NCBI RefSeq assembly: GCF_008274695.1
Contig: NZ_VTOU01000003.1
Coordinates: 248,001-312,000 of the forward strand
Direction of reading: 5' to 3'
DNA: 64,000 nt
Source of the DNA: Sphingomonas montanisoli
Lineage (GTDB): Bacteria; Pseudomonadota; Alphaproteobacteria; Sphingomonadales; Sphingomonadaceae
Under the pieces are notes generated by a model, which was not told the origin of the DNA, did not search any database, and saw nothing but the letters and a program-made list of their open reading frames with translations. The first letter of the stretch is position 1, and every line of letters starts with the position of its first letter. The position numbers and the translations under genes are program-made. Below are positions 40,918-50,265 of this stretch, in pieces.

Positions 40918-41429
40918 CCAACCCACAAGACGCCCTGAACGAAGCGGTGGCGCGCGAAACCGGCGAAGGCCGTTTCCAGGCGAAGGTATCGACAGCGGGC
41001 ACCGAGATCATCGTGGACGAACCGGTCGATGCCGGCGGGCTGGGATCCGGCCCGACGCCCTATCAGTTGCTCGCATCGGCGCTCGCGGCCTGCACGACGA
41101 TGACGCTGCGCCTCTATGCCGAACGCAAGGGCTGGCCGGTGCGCAATATCCGCACTGCGGTGGGCCATCATCGCGAGGAGGGCAAGTCGCCCGCCGACGT
41201 CTTCGTGCGCCGCGTATCCTTTGCGGGCGAACTGGACGCCGAACAGCGCGCGCGGCTGATCGAGATCGCCGATCGCTGCCCGGTCCATCGCACGCTGACC
41301 GGCGCGGCGCGGGTCGAAACCAAGGTGGGCGAAGGGCTGCCGCCGGCATCGCCATCGACGACCCACATGGTCGACATGGAGGCGTTGATCCACGTCGGCC
41401 GGGGCTCTTACGACTTCACCGAACGCTGA
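40914..41429 (+). CDS. OsmC-family protein
   Basis: A 171-residue OsmC/Ohr-fold protein. It has GLGSGPTPYQLLASALAACT with the first reactive Cys, and ADRCPVHRTL with the second, as in peroxide-reducing OsmC-like proteins. This subgroup (PTPYQLL and CPVHRTL) resembles the YhfA type. It probably protects against organic hydroperoxides. Translationally coupled to the HATPase gene by ATGA. Confidence 0.9.
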   Translation: MTNPQDALNEAVARETGEGRFQAKVSTAGTEIIVDEPVDAGGLGSGPTPYQLLASALAACTTMTLRLYAERKGWPVRNIRTAVGHHREEGKSPADVFVRRVSFAGELDAEQRARLIEIADRCPVHRTLTGAARVETKVGEGLPPASPSTTHMVDMEALIHVGRGSYDFTER

Positions 41430-41445
41430 AGCCCAGACAAAGAAA

Positions 41446-41473
41446 GGGGCGGACGATCTGCATCGTCCACCCC
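41446..41473 (+). terminator. Hairpin after OsmC gene
   Basis: GGGG-C-GGACGAT-CTGC-ATCGTCC-A-CCCC: 7 plus 4 paired bases with a C/A mismatch, 17 bases after the OsmC stop. No T tract follows on the plus strand; the minus strand reads a TTTCTTTG stretch after it, so it may serve the convergent TonB receptor gene as well. Confidence 0.6.
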
Positions 41474-41516
41474 TACAGGCGAAGTCCGCGGCATATCGCC
41501 GCGACCCCCCCCCCTT

Positions 41517-43997
41517 TTAAAGCGCGACTGTCAGGTCGAGCCCGTAGGTCCGCGCGCGTTCGTAGATCACCGAACCCACCGCGCCGAGAGCGCCGAAATC
41601 GAGACCGATAAACTGCGTGATGTTGCGGTTGTCGAAGATGTTCTTGCCCCAGGCGGTCAGATCGACCTTGGTGCGGCCGATTTCCACGCCGACCAGGCCG
41701 ACACGGCCGTTGACGATCCACTGCGACGGTGTCGTCGCGGCAGCGCGCAGAGCCGGCGTTTCCACCGCCGTCGGTCCCGAGCCGAGGGCCGTGTCTGACG
41801 TCATCAGGATCTTGCTGCGGAAATTGCCGTCGGCACGGATCATGAGATGACCGCCCGAAACCATCGGTGCGCTTTCATACTGGGCCGAAACGGTGCCAGT
41901 CCACTTCGGCCGCTGGAACGGCTGATAGCCAGGCTGGCCCGACTGGATCACGAAGCCGGGGAAGATCGTGCCGCTCTTGAACTTGAAGTCGGTGTAACCG
42001 ACGTTCGCGCCCAAGGTCAGGCCATTCACAGGAACGATGGTATTCTCCCATTCGAAGCCGTGCGCCTTGGCATCACCCGACGACACCACCGCCTGAGCGA
42101 ATGCGAAGGACGACGGAACACCCGTCAGCGTGCCCGATGTGACGTACTGGATCGCCTTGTAATCGACCTTGAACACCGAGAGGTTCGAACGGAAACGACG
42201 ATCGAACAGATCGGTCTTGATGCCGCCTTCATACGAGAACGCGCGTTCCGGCTTGAAGGTGATCGTGGCGAGGCTGCCGCCCGAAATATAGCCGTCGGCA
42301 TATTTGACATAGGCCAGGACGTTGTCGGTCGGGCGCCAATTGAGGCCCACCAGATAGCTGGCTTCCGAACTGCGATAACGGATCTGCGACACCACCGGGC
42401 TCGGCCGGCCGGTCGACGCACGCGCAACCGCCTGATCGGGAAGTGCTTCGAAGCCATTCTTGACGTCCTTGGTGATACGCGCGCCGAGGACGAAGTCGAG
42501 CCGATCCGTAAGATGGAATTCCGGCTGCACGAAGGCCGCCTTAGATACCGTCCGGACGTTATTGCGGACATAACCCGGATTGCCAGGAAGGACGAAATTC
42601 GTGCCGACCTGCGGGGTCTGCTGGCCAGCCACCGCCGTCGCGAAGAGCTGGTTGAAGGTGTCGTTGTCGCCACCCGCCGTAATCCTGTGACGGAAATACA
42701 GGACGCCAGCCGTCACCTGGAACCAGTCAGTGTCTACGTTGACCTGGAACTCGTTGCTGTACTGGCTTTCGGTGCTCGTCGTGTTGGTACCGAGCAGGAC
42801 GAACGGCGCTGCGGGATTGAGCGCTATGAGAGCGAGATTGCCGCTGCTTGCAGCCAGCGCCCCGGCAGGCGTTCCGCCGGGCAGGATCCGGCTGTTGACC
42901 AGACCGCCCAGACCATCGAGCTGTTGCTGCACGTTTTGCACACTCGTCTTGCGATAAGCAAAGATGTTCTTGAACGTGAGCACGTCATTGGCGCGCCAGC
43001 TGGCTGTAAAGTTGTGCCCTTGAACCTCCAGGCGCGACGGCGTGGAGTAGGCGTTGTTGACCGCCCCCGGGCGCTTCTTGGCAATCGGCGTCTTGGGGTT
43101 CGGGCTCAGATTGTAGAGCGCGCTGACGAGCGTGTTCGGCGGCAGATAATCGATGCCGATCGCGTTCGGGGTGAAGTTGTTCTCAGAATAATCGAATTTG
43201 TAGATCAGATCGAGATCGTCGATCAGATCGGCCTTGAGGGTTCCCTGAAAAGCTTCGACGTTGTCGCTGCCCAAATATTTGGGCGAGGTGCGCTTGCCAA
43301 ATCTGCCACCACTCGCGGGGCCGAAGTCCCAGGTGGTGCCTGCACCCGAATTGCGAATGTCGCCGCGCTTTTCGGAATGGAGGTAGGTCATGGTCGCGCT
43401 GAACGGGCCGATCTGCGGCAGGTCGACGCGAGTCTTGCTGCGCAGCTGATCGAGGTTGCCGTAGCTGAGTTCCTGCCGCGCGCTGAAGACGCCGGTGGGA
43501 TTACGGGTGGTGATGCTGATCGCGCCACCGGTTGCGTTGCGGCCGAACAAGGTACCCTGCGGACCCTTCAGCACTTCGATCCGTTCGATATCGGCGAAGT
43601 CGAACACGCCGCCCGTAACGGCCTGCATGTAAACGCCATCGAGATAAACCGCGACGCCCTTGTCGGTGCCGACTGCAGTGCCGCTGGTTAGAATGCCACG
43701 CAGCGTGAAGTTCGGGATCTGCGCACCACCGCCAGACAGGCGGACAGTAAGGTTCGGCGCGATCGCGTTAAGATCGCGGACGTCCTGGATGCGGTTCGCT
43801 TTGATCGCGTCCTGCGACAGCGCCGTGATCGAGATCGGAACCGTCTGAAGGTTCTGCTCGCGCTTCTGCGCAGTAACGATGATGTCTTCGACGCCCTGAA
43901 CTTCCTGGGCCAGGAGTGGTTGTGCAATCAGGGCCGATCCGGCCAGCAGGGCCGCACGCACACCGATCCGCACACGCGGACACACTCCACCTTCCAT
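41517..43997 (-). CDS. TonB-dependent receptor (tandem copy 2)
   Basis: An 826-residue receptor. Signal peptide after a basic N-terminus (VRIGVRAALLAGSALIAQPL), plug with IIVTAQKREQNLQ, RIEVLKGPQGTLFGRNATGG and AISITTR, and a barrel ending RTYGLDLTVAL. The plug is about four-fifths identical by eye to the neighbouring upstream receptor, so they are tandem duplicates with diverged barrels. ATG 43997 follows GGAGAG; the longer frame to 44084 crosses the leader. A run of ten C (G on the coding strand) follows the stop closely. Substrate unknown. Confidence 0.92.
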   Translation of the reverse strand: MEGGVCPRVRIGVRAALLAGSALIAQPLLAQEVQGVEDIIVTAQKREQNLQTVPISITALSQDAIKANRIQDVRDLNAIAPNLTVRLSGGGAQIPNFTLRGILTSGTAVGTDKGVAVYLDGVYMQAVTGGVFDFADIERIEVLKGPQGTLFGRNATGGAISITTRNPTGVFSARQELSYGNLDQLRSKTRVDLPQIGPFSATMTYLHSEKRGDIRNSGAGTTWDFGPASGGRFGKRTSPKYLGSDNVEAFQGTLKADLIDDLDLIYKFDYSENNFTPNAIGIDYLPPNTLVSALYNLSPNPKTPIAKKRPGAVNNAYSTPSRLEVQGHNFTASWRANDVLTFKNIFAYRKTSVQNVQQQLDGLGGLVNSRILPGGTPAGALAASSGNLALIALNPAAPFVLLGTNTTSTESQYSNEFQVNVDTDWFQVTAGVLYFRHRITAGGDNDTFNQLFATAVAGQQTPQVGTNFVLPGNPGYVRNNVRTVSKAAFVQPEFHLTDRLDFVLGARITKDVKNGFEALPDQAVARASTGRPSPVVSQIRYRSSEASYLVGLNWRPTDNVLAYVKYADGYISGGSLATITFKPERAFSYEGGIKTDLFDRRFRSNLSVFKVDYKAIQYVTSGTLTGVPSSFAFAQAVVSSGDAKAHGFEWENTIVPVNGLTLGANVGYTDFKFKSGTIFPGFVIQSGQPGYQPFQRPKWTGTVSAQYESAPMVSGGHLMIRADGNFRSKILMTSDTALGSGPTAVETPALRAAATTPSQWIVNGRVGLVGVEIGRTKVDLTAWGKNIFDNRNITQFIGLDFGALGAVGSVIYERARTYGLDLTVAL

Positions 43998-44186
43998 CGT
44001 CGCTCTCCTCTCCTGGGGAGCGCGCCACGATGGACCGCCCCCTTCCTGGTATATCGCCAAGGGGTCCGCAGTGAGGATCGTCACAGGACGACCAACGGCT
44101 CACGGCCCCTCATTCGTTATTGAGAGGCGACGATAACTGAAAAAACAGCGCGATCAACAAGTCTTTGACAGACTGTCCCAACCGTT

Positions 44187-44211
44187 CCGCACCGGCGGAA
44201 AGCCGGTGCGG
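44187..44211 (-). terminator. Hairpin between the two tandem TonB receptor genes
   Basis: CCGCACCGGC-TTTCC-GCCGGTGCGG on the minus strand, a perfect 10-bp GC stem 20 bases after the first receptor gene. It lacks a T run. It separates the tandem genes, so the downstream receptor may have its own promoter in 43998-44186. Confidence 0.65.
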
Positions 44212-44230
44212 ATGGAGGTGATGGCTTGCG

Positions 44231-46798
44231 TTAAAAGGCGAACGTCAGGTCGACACCATAGGTCGGCGCCCGCTCATAGATGACCGAAGCGACCGGGCCG
44301 AGGTTTGAATATTGGACCAGATTGCGGTTGTTGAAGATGTTCTTGCCCCACACGCTCAGGTCGGCCTTGGTGCCACCGACATCCATGCCGACGATGCCCG
44401 CACGACCGTTTACGATCCACTGCGCGGGCGACGTCGCGGTGCGGCGAATGACAGGATCCTCCGCTTCGTTCAGCGCGTTGCCCGAGGTGAGATCCGAGGT
44501 CATGAGGTTCTTCGACTTGAAGTTCGCATCGACGCGGAAGGTCAGGTGGCCGCCGAACGCCATCTCCTCGGAGTCGTACTGGGCCGCGACGTTGGCGGTC
44601 CACTTCGGACGCTGGAACTCCTGATAGCCGGGCGCGCCCGACTGGAGCACGAAGCCGCCGGTGCAGCCAGGACCCCGGCAGATGCCACCGCCCGCGGCGG
44701 GACCACCATAGATCGTGGCGTCGTCAAACTTGAAGTCGGTATACCCAAGGTTCGCCGTCAGCGTAACGCCGCGCGTCGGAACGAACGTATTCTCCCATTC
44801 GAAGCCGCTCGCCTTGGCGTCGGCGCTCGAAATGACCGCCTGGCCGAACAGGAACGACGAAGCCACGCCGGTCAGCGTACCCGAGGTGGTGAACTGGATC
44901 GCCTTATAGTCGACGTGGAAGACCGCGAGATTCGAACGGAAGCGGCGATCGAACAGGTCGGCCTTGATGCCGGCTTCGTAGGAATAAGCCTTCTCCGGCG
45001 AGAACGGGATCGTCGCCAGCTGACCGCCCGAGATGTAGCCGTCGGCATATTTCGCGTAGGTCAGGATGTTATCGGTCGGACGGTAATTCACGCCAACCAG
45101 GAAGGTCTGCTGCGAGTCACGATAGCTGACCCGACGGCTGACCGTCGCGCGCGGCGGCGGGGCATTTCCAGTGGCGACCCACTGATCGGGCGAAACCTCG
45201 CGGCCACGCTTGCGATCCTTGGTGATACGAGCACCCGCGACGAAATCGAGGCGGTCGGTGATGTGGAATTCGGGCTGCACGAAGAAAGCATCCGAGATCG
45301 ACTTCACGTTGTTCGGAATGAAGCCAGCATTGCTCGGAACCACGAACGGCGTGCGGGGCGAGGACGTGCCCTGGCCATAAAGCGCCGCGGTGATCAGCGT
45401 ATTGTAGAGGCCGGGCGCACCACCAGTGATGATCGTGTTCGAGAAGTGCAGATAACCCGCGGTGATCGTGAACCAGTCGGTGTTGATATTGACCTGGGCC
45501 TCGTTGCTCCACTGGTGCTCGCGATTATAGGTGTTGTTCGCGAGGAAGACGAAGGGCACGCCTGCCGGGATGCCATTACCGAGAACCGCACCGATCGTGC
45601 CGCCCGCACTCAACGAGCTGTTGGACGTGTTGGTCGCGTTGGCGAGCGTCAGCACGCGACCGCCGGGCAGCGCAGCCACGGGAATGTTGACCAAGCCGCC
45701 GGAGCCGTCGAGCTGGAAGGTGCTGGTCAGAGCCGACTTGCGGTACGACGCGATGTTCTTGAACGTAACGACGTCGTTCAGCTGATATTGCGTCGTGAGG
45801 TTATGACCATAGGACCAGAGCCGCGACGGGGTGGTGAAGGCGTTATTGACGGCCTTGGGACGCTTCAACGTGATCGGGGTCTGCGGATTGGGGCTCGCCG
45901 CGCGAAGCCCAGCCACCACGCCGCCCGCCTGGACATAGCTGACACCCTGCGCGTTCGGGGTGTAGTTGTTCTCGGAATAATCGAACTTGTAGGTGATATC
46001 GAGATCGTCGATCAGATCCGCCTTGATGGTCGCCGCAACCGCTTCGACATTGTCGCTGCCCAGATATTTGGGCGAGGTGCGCAGACCATAGACCGTGCTA
46101 CCCGACGGACGGAAATCGAGCTGGGTGCCAGCGCCCAGGTTCCGGGTGTCGCCGCGGCGCTCCGAATGGAGGTAGGTGACCGACGCGCTGAACGGGCCGA
46201 CCTGCGGCAGATCGACGCGGGTCTTGCTGCGGAACTGATCGTAGTTGCCGTAGGTCAGGTCCTGCTTGACCGCGAACTCTCCCTTGGGCCCCTTGGTCGT
46301 GATGCTGATCGCGCCGCCGGTCGCGTTGCGGCCAAACAGCGTGCCCTGCGGACCCTTAAGAACTTCGATCCGCTCGATATCGGCAAAGTCGAACACCGAA
46401 CCGATGACCGACTGGATGTAAACGCCATCGAGATAGAGCGCGACGCCCTTGTCGGTGCCGGCTGCGGTGCCGCTGGTCAGCAGGCCGCGCAGGGTGAAGT
46501 TCGGGATCTGGCCACCGCCCGACGAGAAGCGCACGGTCAGGTTCGGCGCGATCGCGTTGAGATCGCGGACGTCCTGAATACGGTTCGCCTTGATCGAATC
46601 CGAGGTCAGCGCGGTGATCGAGATCGGCACGTTCTGGAGATTCTGTTCGCGCTTCTGCGCGGTAACGATGATCTCCTCGATCCCGCCACCCGACGCCGTG
46701 GCGTCTTGCGCCAACAGCGGCTGCGTCGCGAGCGCCGAACCCACCAGCAAACCCGCGCGAACAAAAGTGCGCGCGCGCAAAGAAACCCTGTTTGTCAT
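44231..46798 (-). CDS. TonB-dependent receptor (tandem copy 1)
   Basis: An 855-residue receptor with signal peptide (RAGLLVGSALATQPLLAQ), TonB-box-like EEIIVTAQKREQNLQNVPIS, plug RIEVLKGPQGTLFGRNATGG and a barrel ending PTYGVDLTFAF. A cysteine-containing insert (GGGICRGPGCTGGF) in a barrel loop is absent from copy 2 and could form a disulfide near the ligand site. It lies divergent from a TetR gene. Family resemblance is to the iron-complex/organic-compound receptors common in sphingomonads. Confidence 0.92.
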   Translation of the reverse strand: MTNRVSLRARTFVRAGLLVGSALATQPLLAQDATASGGGIEEIIVTAQKREQNLQNVPISITALTSDSIKANRIQDVRDLNAIAPNLTVRFSSGGGQIPNFTLRGLLTSGTAAGTDKGVALYLDGVYIQSVIGSVFDFADIERIEVLKGPQGTLFGRNATGGAISITTKGPKGEFAVKQDLTYGNYDQFRSKTRVDLPQVGPFSASVTYLHSERRGDTRNLGAGTQLDFRPSGSTVYGLRTSPKYLGSDNVEAVAATIKADLIDDLDITYKFDYSENNYTPNAQGVSYVQAGGVVAGLRAASPNPQTPITLKRPKAVNNAFTTPSRLWSYGHNLTTQYQLNDVVTFKNIASYRKSALTSTFQLDGSGGLVNIPVAALPGGRVLTLANATNTSNSSLSAGGTIGAVLGNGIPAGVPFVFLANNTYNREHQWSNEAQVNINTDWFTITAGYLHFSNTIITGGAPGLYNTLITAALYGQGTSSPRTPFVVPSNAGFIPNNVKSISDAFFVQPEFHITDRLDFVAGARITKDRKRGREVSPDQWVATGNAPPPRATVSRRVSYRDSQQTFLVGVNYRPTDNILTYAKYADGYISGGQLATIPFSPEKAYSYEAGIKADLFDRRFRSNLAVFHVDYKAIQFTTSGTLTGVASSFLFGQAVISSADAKASGFEWENTFVPTRGVTLTANLGYTDFKFDDATIYGGPAAGGGICRGPGCTGGFVLQSGAPGYQEFQRPKWTANVAAQYDSEEMAFGGHLTFRVDANFKSKNLMTSDLTSGNALNEAEDPVIRRTATSPAQWIVNGRAGIVGMDVGGTKADLSVWGKNIFNNRNLVQYSNLGPVASVIYERAPTYGVDLTFAF

Positions 46799-46958
46799 GC
46801 GATTGTCTTCCTCTCCCCTGGAGCCGTCCTGGCGATCGGCCCGATCATTTTCGCGTGGAGAGTTTCGGACACAGAGCGCGCCTTATCGCTGGCGGCTGCG
46901 CTGAACCCCTCTCTCCCTCTTTATTTCTGTAAGGCTTACGATAACGAATCCGATCGTA

Positions 46959-46990
46959 GCGTCAAACATTCTGTGACGCATTATTCGTCA
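46959..46990. promoter_or_regulatory. Candidate TetR operator with three TGACG half-sites
   Basis: GCGTCA-N9-TGACGC (46959-46979) overlaps TGACG-N7-CGTCA (46974-46990), so one central TGACG is shared by two inverted pairs. It lies between the receptor gene and the divergent TetR gene, about 40 bases before the TetR start. Regulatory role is inferred. Confidence 0.5.
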
Positions 46991-47031
46991 TTTTGAATTT
47001 CTACCGTGGCCAAAATGCAACAGGAGGGGTC

Positions 47032-47727
47032 GTGACCGCATCGACACCACAAGATAGCAACCAGCCTTTGAAGCGACGTGCACCGGGTCGACCAAGCCGT
47101 CTCTCGCGCAATCAGATCATCGAAACTGCGCTGACTCTGCTGGAAGAAGAGGGTCTTGCGGCATTCAGCCTCACCCGGCTTGCAAAGCGGCTGAACACCT
47201 CGGTGATGGCGCTCTACACCTATTTCCCAAGCCGGGAAGCAACGCTGGACGCGGTGACGGACGCCGTTTTCGCCGAGTTCATCGCTCCGCCGGAAACGGG
47301 TGCCTGGCAGGGTCAACTCGAGGCCTGGATCCGCAGCATACAGCGGCTGTTCGTGCGGCGACCGATCGGACTCAAGCTCGTTCGGCAACAACAGGGCATC
47401 TTCCCCAGTTGGTGGCAGAACTGGGTGCCGATGGTCCGCATATTGGAAGCGGCGGGTTTGAAGGGGGCCGAACTGAGTTTCGCTGCGACCTGGGTGGGCG
47501 AAACGGTTATGGCCGTCGTCCTGGCCGACGTGATCCGTCAGGAGATCACCGCGGTCTCGGCCTTGGCCAAGGCACAGGGCATCGAGCCAGAGGCGGCAAA
47601 GCGGCTCGACAAGGTGACCGCTTATGCGGGATTGGACCAGGACGCGCGGCTATTCGCCTTCAGCGTTGCCAACATCGTCACCACCGTCGAGTCGCTCATC
47701 GCCGCGACTTCGCGCGGGCACGACTAG
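47032..47727 (+). CDS. TetR-family regulator, divergent from tandem TonB receptors
   Basis: A 231-residue regulator: basic lead (LKRRAPGRPSRLSRNQIIET), HTH LLEEEGLAAFSLTRLAKRLN and TSVMALYTYFPSREATLDAV. GTG 47032 follows AGGAGGGG closely; the frame runs open to 46993 without a good site. Probably represses the two receptor genes via the TGACG sites. Its stop shares a CTAG with the convergent polymerase-like gene. Confidence 0.87.
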   Translation: MTASTPQDSNQPLKRRAPGRPSRLSRNQIIETALTLLEEEGLAAFSLTRLAKRLNTSVMALYTYFPSREATLDAVTDAVFAEFIAPPETGAWQGQLEAWIRSIQRLFVRRPIGLKLVRQQQGIFPSWWQNWVPMVRILEAAGLKGAELSFAATWVGETVMAVVLADVIRQEITAVSALAKAQGIEPEAAKRLDKVTAYAGLDQDARLFAFSVANIVTTVESLIAATSRGHD

Positions 47728-49025
47728 GCCGCCTCGGCACCAGCTGACGCGGGCCGCCCTTCGAATGGTTTCGGTGGCGCGGCCCAGATGAGAAGCAGCG
47801 CATATTGCGCAATCAGGGGGAAGAAGATGAAATATCCGCCCCCGGTCATGAACTGCATGAGAACGACGAGCGGCAGGATCGCCATGTCCCATCGCCAAAA
47901 CGCCTTCAATACAAGGGCGAGAAATACCAGGAAGCCGATGATCCCATAGTCGATCATCGGCTTTTGCGCCGTCCCCGCAGTCCCGCGACGAAAAAAGGTG
48001 GCCCGTTCGAGCGCGCCGGGGCCATAGCCGATCAGGACGCGGGGCTCGTCGATAACGGTCGCCAGCACTTCGAACTGCCCGACGAAACGCGCATAACCGC
48101 TGCTGCGGGTTGAGGAGAGTTCGTTCGACCTGTTCGTGATGGAATTCAGCTGATCTGGAACCAGCACAGCCGTAACGGCAAGTAACCCGACGCCAACGAT
48201 CGCCAATGTTAGAAGCCGCCCAGCCTGTCGGTAGAACAGCAATGCAAAAGGTGGCAGAGCGAGCAGGATCGAAAGCGCTCCCGTGCCCGAATAGGTGAAC
48301 ATATAGGCCACGGCATAAGCCGGCAGCCATAGCAGGCGCCTATACAGAAAGAAGTCGATAGCCGCCGCCAACACCAGCAATTGCGACAGGATCGACGGCT
48401 CGAGCAGAAAGATTCCCGTGGCCCGGCGGATGCTGCCACCCCAAGTGGTCAAGGGGTCGAAATTGAACACCTGCTCGACAAGAATCGGCTTGAGAAACGG
48501 AAAGGTCGTTCCCAGCGCAAATACGCTGAGGCCGACGAACTGAACCAGATATTGAACGATCCCGAGCACCGTGCAGAGCCGCGCGTAGAACATGAAGATG
48601 TCGAGAACGACGGTTCGATCGAACCTCTTGCCCGGTTTGATCAGAAGCAGGCTGTAAGTGATAAGCACCGCCACCGACGAAACCACGCTCAGCGACACTC
48701 GGTTGTCCGGAAAGGACAGAGCAAACATCGTGCTCAGCCCGACCGTTGCGATGAAGGCGAGGTAATAGAGCGCAATCTCGGTATCGAGCCGAGCGCGGCC
48801 GGTCCAAACCAGCCACGCGAGAAGCATAAACATCCCGGGCAGCGCCGCGAAAATCGCGCCGCTACCGAGCAAGACACCAAAACGCTGCAGAATGATGATG
48901 CAGATCAGCGCGAAGTGAACGAACAATCGGCTCGCCTTGGCGTCCTTCTCGGCGATCGGTACGCCGCCTCGATCTGCGACGAAATGCGCAGAAGCATCGG
49001 CCGTCATTGCAATATCGCTATTCAT
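47724..49025 (-). CDS. O-antigen/exopolysaccharide polymerase-like membrane protein (Wzy type)
   Basis: A 433-residue protein with about 10-11 hydrophobic segments (FALICIIILQRFGVLLGSGA, ALPGMFMLLAWLVW, AFIATVGLSTMFALSF). A large periplasmic loop contains PILVEQVFNFDPLTTWGGSI and RRATGIFLLEPSILSQLLVL. No enzyme motif can be read with certainty, as is usual for Wzy proteins. Near glycosyltransferase genes it probably polymerises repeat units. ATG 49025 (MNSDIAMTAD) is preferred; the frame goes to 49193. Divergent from the next gene. Confidence 0.72.
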   Translation of the reverse strand: MNSDIAMTADASAHFVADRGGVPIAEKDAKASRLFVHFALICIIILQRFGVLLGSGAIFAALPGMFMLLAWLVWTGRARLDTEIALYYLAFIATVGLSTMFALSFPDNRVSLSVVSSVAVLITYSLLLIKPGKRFDRTVVLDIFMFYARLCTVLGIVQYLVQFVGLSVFALGTTFPFLKPILVEQVFNFDPLTTWGGSIRRATGIFLLEPSILSQLLVLAAAIDFFLYRRLLWLPAYAVAYMFTYSGTGALSILLALPPFALLFYRQAGRLLTLAIVGVGLLAVTAVLVPDQLNSITNRSNELSSTRSSGYARFVGQFEVLATVIDEPRVLIGYGPGALERATFFRRGTAGTAQKPMIDYGIIGFLVFLALVLKAFWRWDMAILPLVVLMQFMTGGGYFIFFPLIAQYALLLIWAAPPKPFEGRPASAGAEAA

Positions 49026-49248
49026 AGGCCCGCCACGCTGATTGACTTCGGATGACGGCATATATGTCGGCATCGGGCAAAGCCATGCCATGACCAAGAA
49101 ATCGCAAATTTTTGCTGCGCCCGCGAACAAGTCCGCATAAGGATCGGATATCGCTTGGGGAGATCTGGTCCAGTGCTGCGGTCGAGCTTCCATCCCCAGA
49201 TGCGCCGTGCCCGCGGTTTATTTCACCGCTCCGCCGCGATCGCCTGAC

Positions 49249-50265
49249 ATGCCCCACAAGCACGCCCTCCTCGTGGTGATCCCCACGCTCAACGAAGCGC
49301 GCCATATCGCGCGGGTGATCGCCGATCTATCCGCCGCCCCCCGTGTTGACGCCAACATGCTGTTCGTGGTGGCCGATGGCGGCAGCACCGACGGGACTCA
49401 GGCGATCGTGGAAGGCATCGCGGCAGGGCGCGACGATCTGCAGCTGCTCCACAATCCGCGCAAGCTTCAGTCAGCGGCGATCAACCTTGCCGTCGAACGA
49501 TATGGCGACGGTCGCGATCTGCTGATCCGCTGTGACGCCCATGCCGACTATCCGGTGGGCTTCATCAAAAATCTGGTCGATGCATATGATCGTGGGGAGG
49601 CCGATGCCATCGTCGTGCCGATGGATTCGGTGGGTGCCACCTGCTTCCAGCGCGCGGTGGGCTGGGTGTCCGACAGCAAGGTAGGATCGGGAGGATCTGC
49701 CCATCGGGGCGGGGCGGTCAGCGGCTATGTCGATCATGGCCATCATGCGTTGTTTCGCATGGACAGCTTCCGCGCGGCCGGCGGCTACGATCCCAGCTTC
49801 ACCCACAATGAGGATGCGGAACTCGATTGTCGGCAGCGCGCGCTGGGCAGCCGGATCTTCCTCGATGCCGCGATCCGGCTGCGCTATGCGCCACGCGCAA
49901 CGCCACGGAAACTGGCCCGGCAATATTTCAACTATGGAAAGGGTCGATCGCGCACTGTGCGTCGGCATCGCGGATCGCTGCGCGCGCGCCAGCTCGCCGT
50001 CCCGTTTCTGGTGATCGGAACACTGGCGGCGCTTTTGCTCAGCTACGTCACGCCGATATTCCTGCTGCTACCCGCGCTCTACCTTGCGATACTCGGGACG
50101 ACCGCGGTGCGGATCGCGATCGATCAGCGATCGGCCTGCGGCCTGCTGGCCGCGCCCGCCGCCGCTATCATGCATTTTGCCTGGGGCTCCGGATTCCTGT
50201 GGGGATGCGCGACATTAGCCGAGCGTCCCTGGACGCCCGACGCATCGGTGGGAGGGCTTTCATGA
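49249..50265 (+). CDS. Family 2 glycosyltransferase (ExoA-like)
   Basis: A 338-residue GT-A enzyme: LLVVIPTLNEARHIARVIAD, DGGSTDGT, DAHADYP as the DxD-like motif, GGAVSGYVDHGHHALF and HNEDAELDCRQRALG. It is followed by three C-terminal membrane helices (LAVPFLVIGTLAALLLSYVT onwards), as in succinoglycan-type ExoA. It adds a sugar to the growing lipid-linked repeat unit on the cytoplasmic side. Start ATG 49249 (MPHKHALLV). Coupled to the next gene by ATGA. Confidence 0.87.
   Translation: MPHKHALLVVIPTLNEARHIARVIADLSAAPRVDANMLFVVADGGSTDGTQAIVEGIAAGRDDLQLLHNPRKLQSAAINLAVERYGDGRDLLIRCDAHADYPVGFIKNLVDAYDRGEADAIVVPMDSVGATCFQRAVGWVSDSKVGSGGSAHRGGAVSGYVDHGHHALFRMDSFRAAGGYDPSFTHNEDAELDCRQRALGSRIFLDAAIRLRYAPRATPRKLARQYFNYGKGRSRTVRRHRGSLRARQLAVPFLVIGTLAALLLSYVTPIFLLLPALYLAILGTTAVRIAIDQRSACGLLAAPAAAIMHFAWGSGFLWGCATLAERPWTPDASVGGLS

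Noticed and set aside
41847-43691. 614-residue plus-strand frame
   Set aside because: Antisense to the second tandem TonB receptor; no domain seen.
44312-46996. 894-residue plus-strand frame
   Set aside because: Antisense to the TonB receptor; the low-complexity arginine-rich composition is that of a shadow frame.
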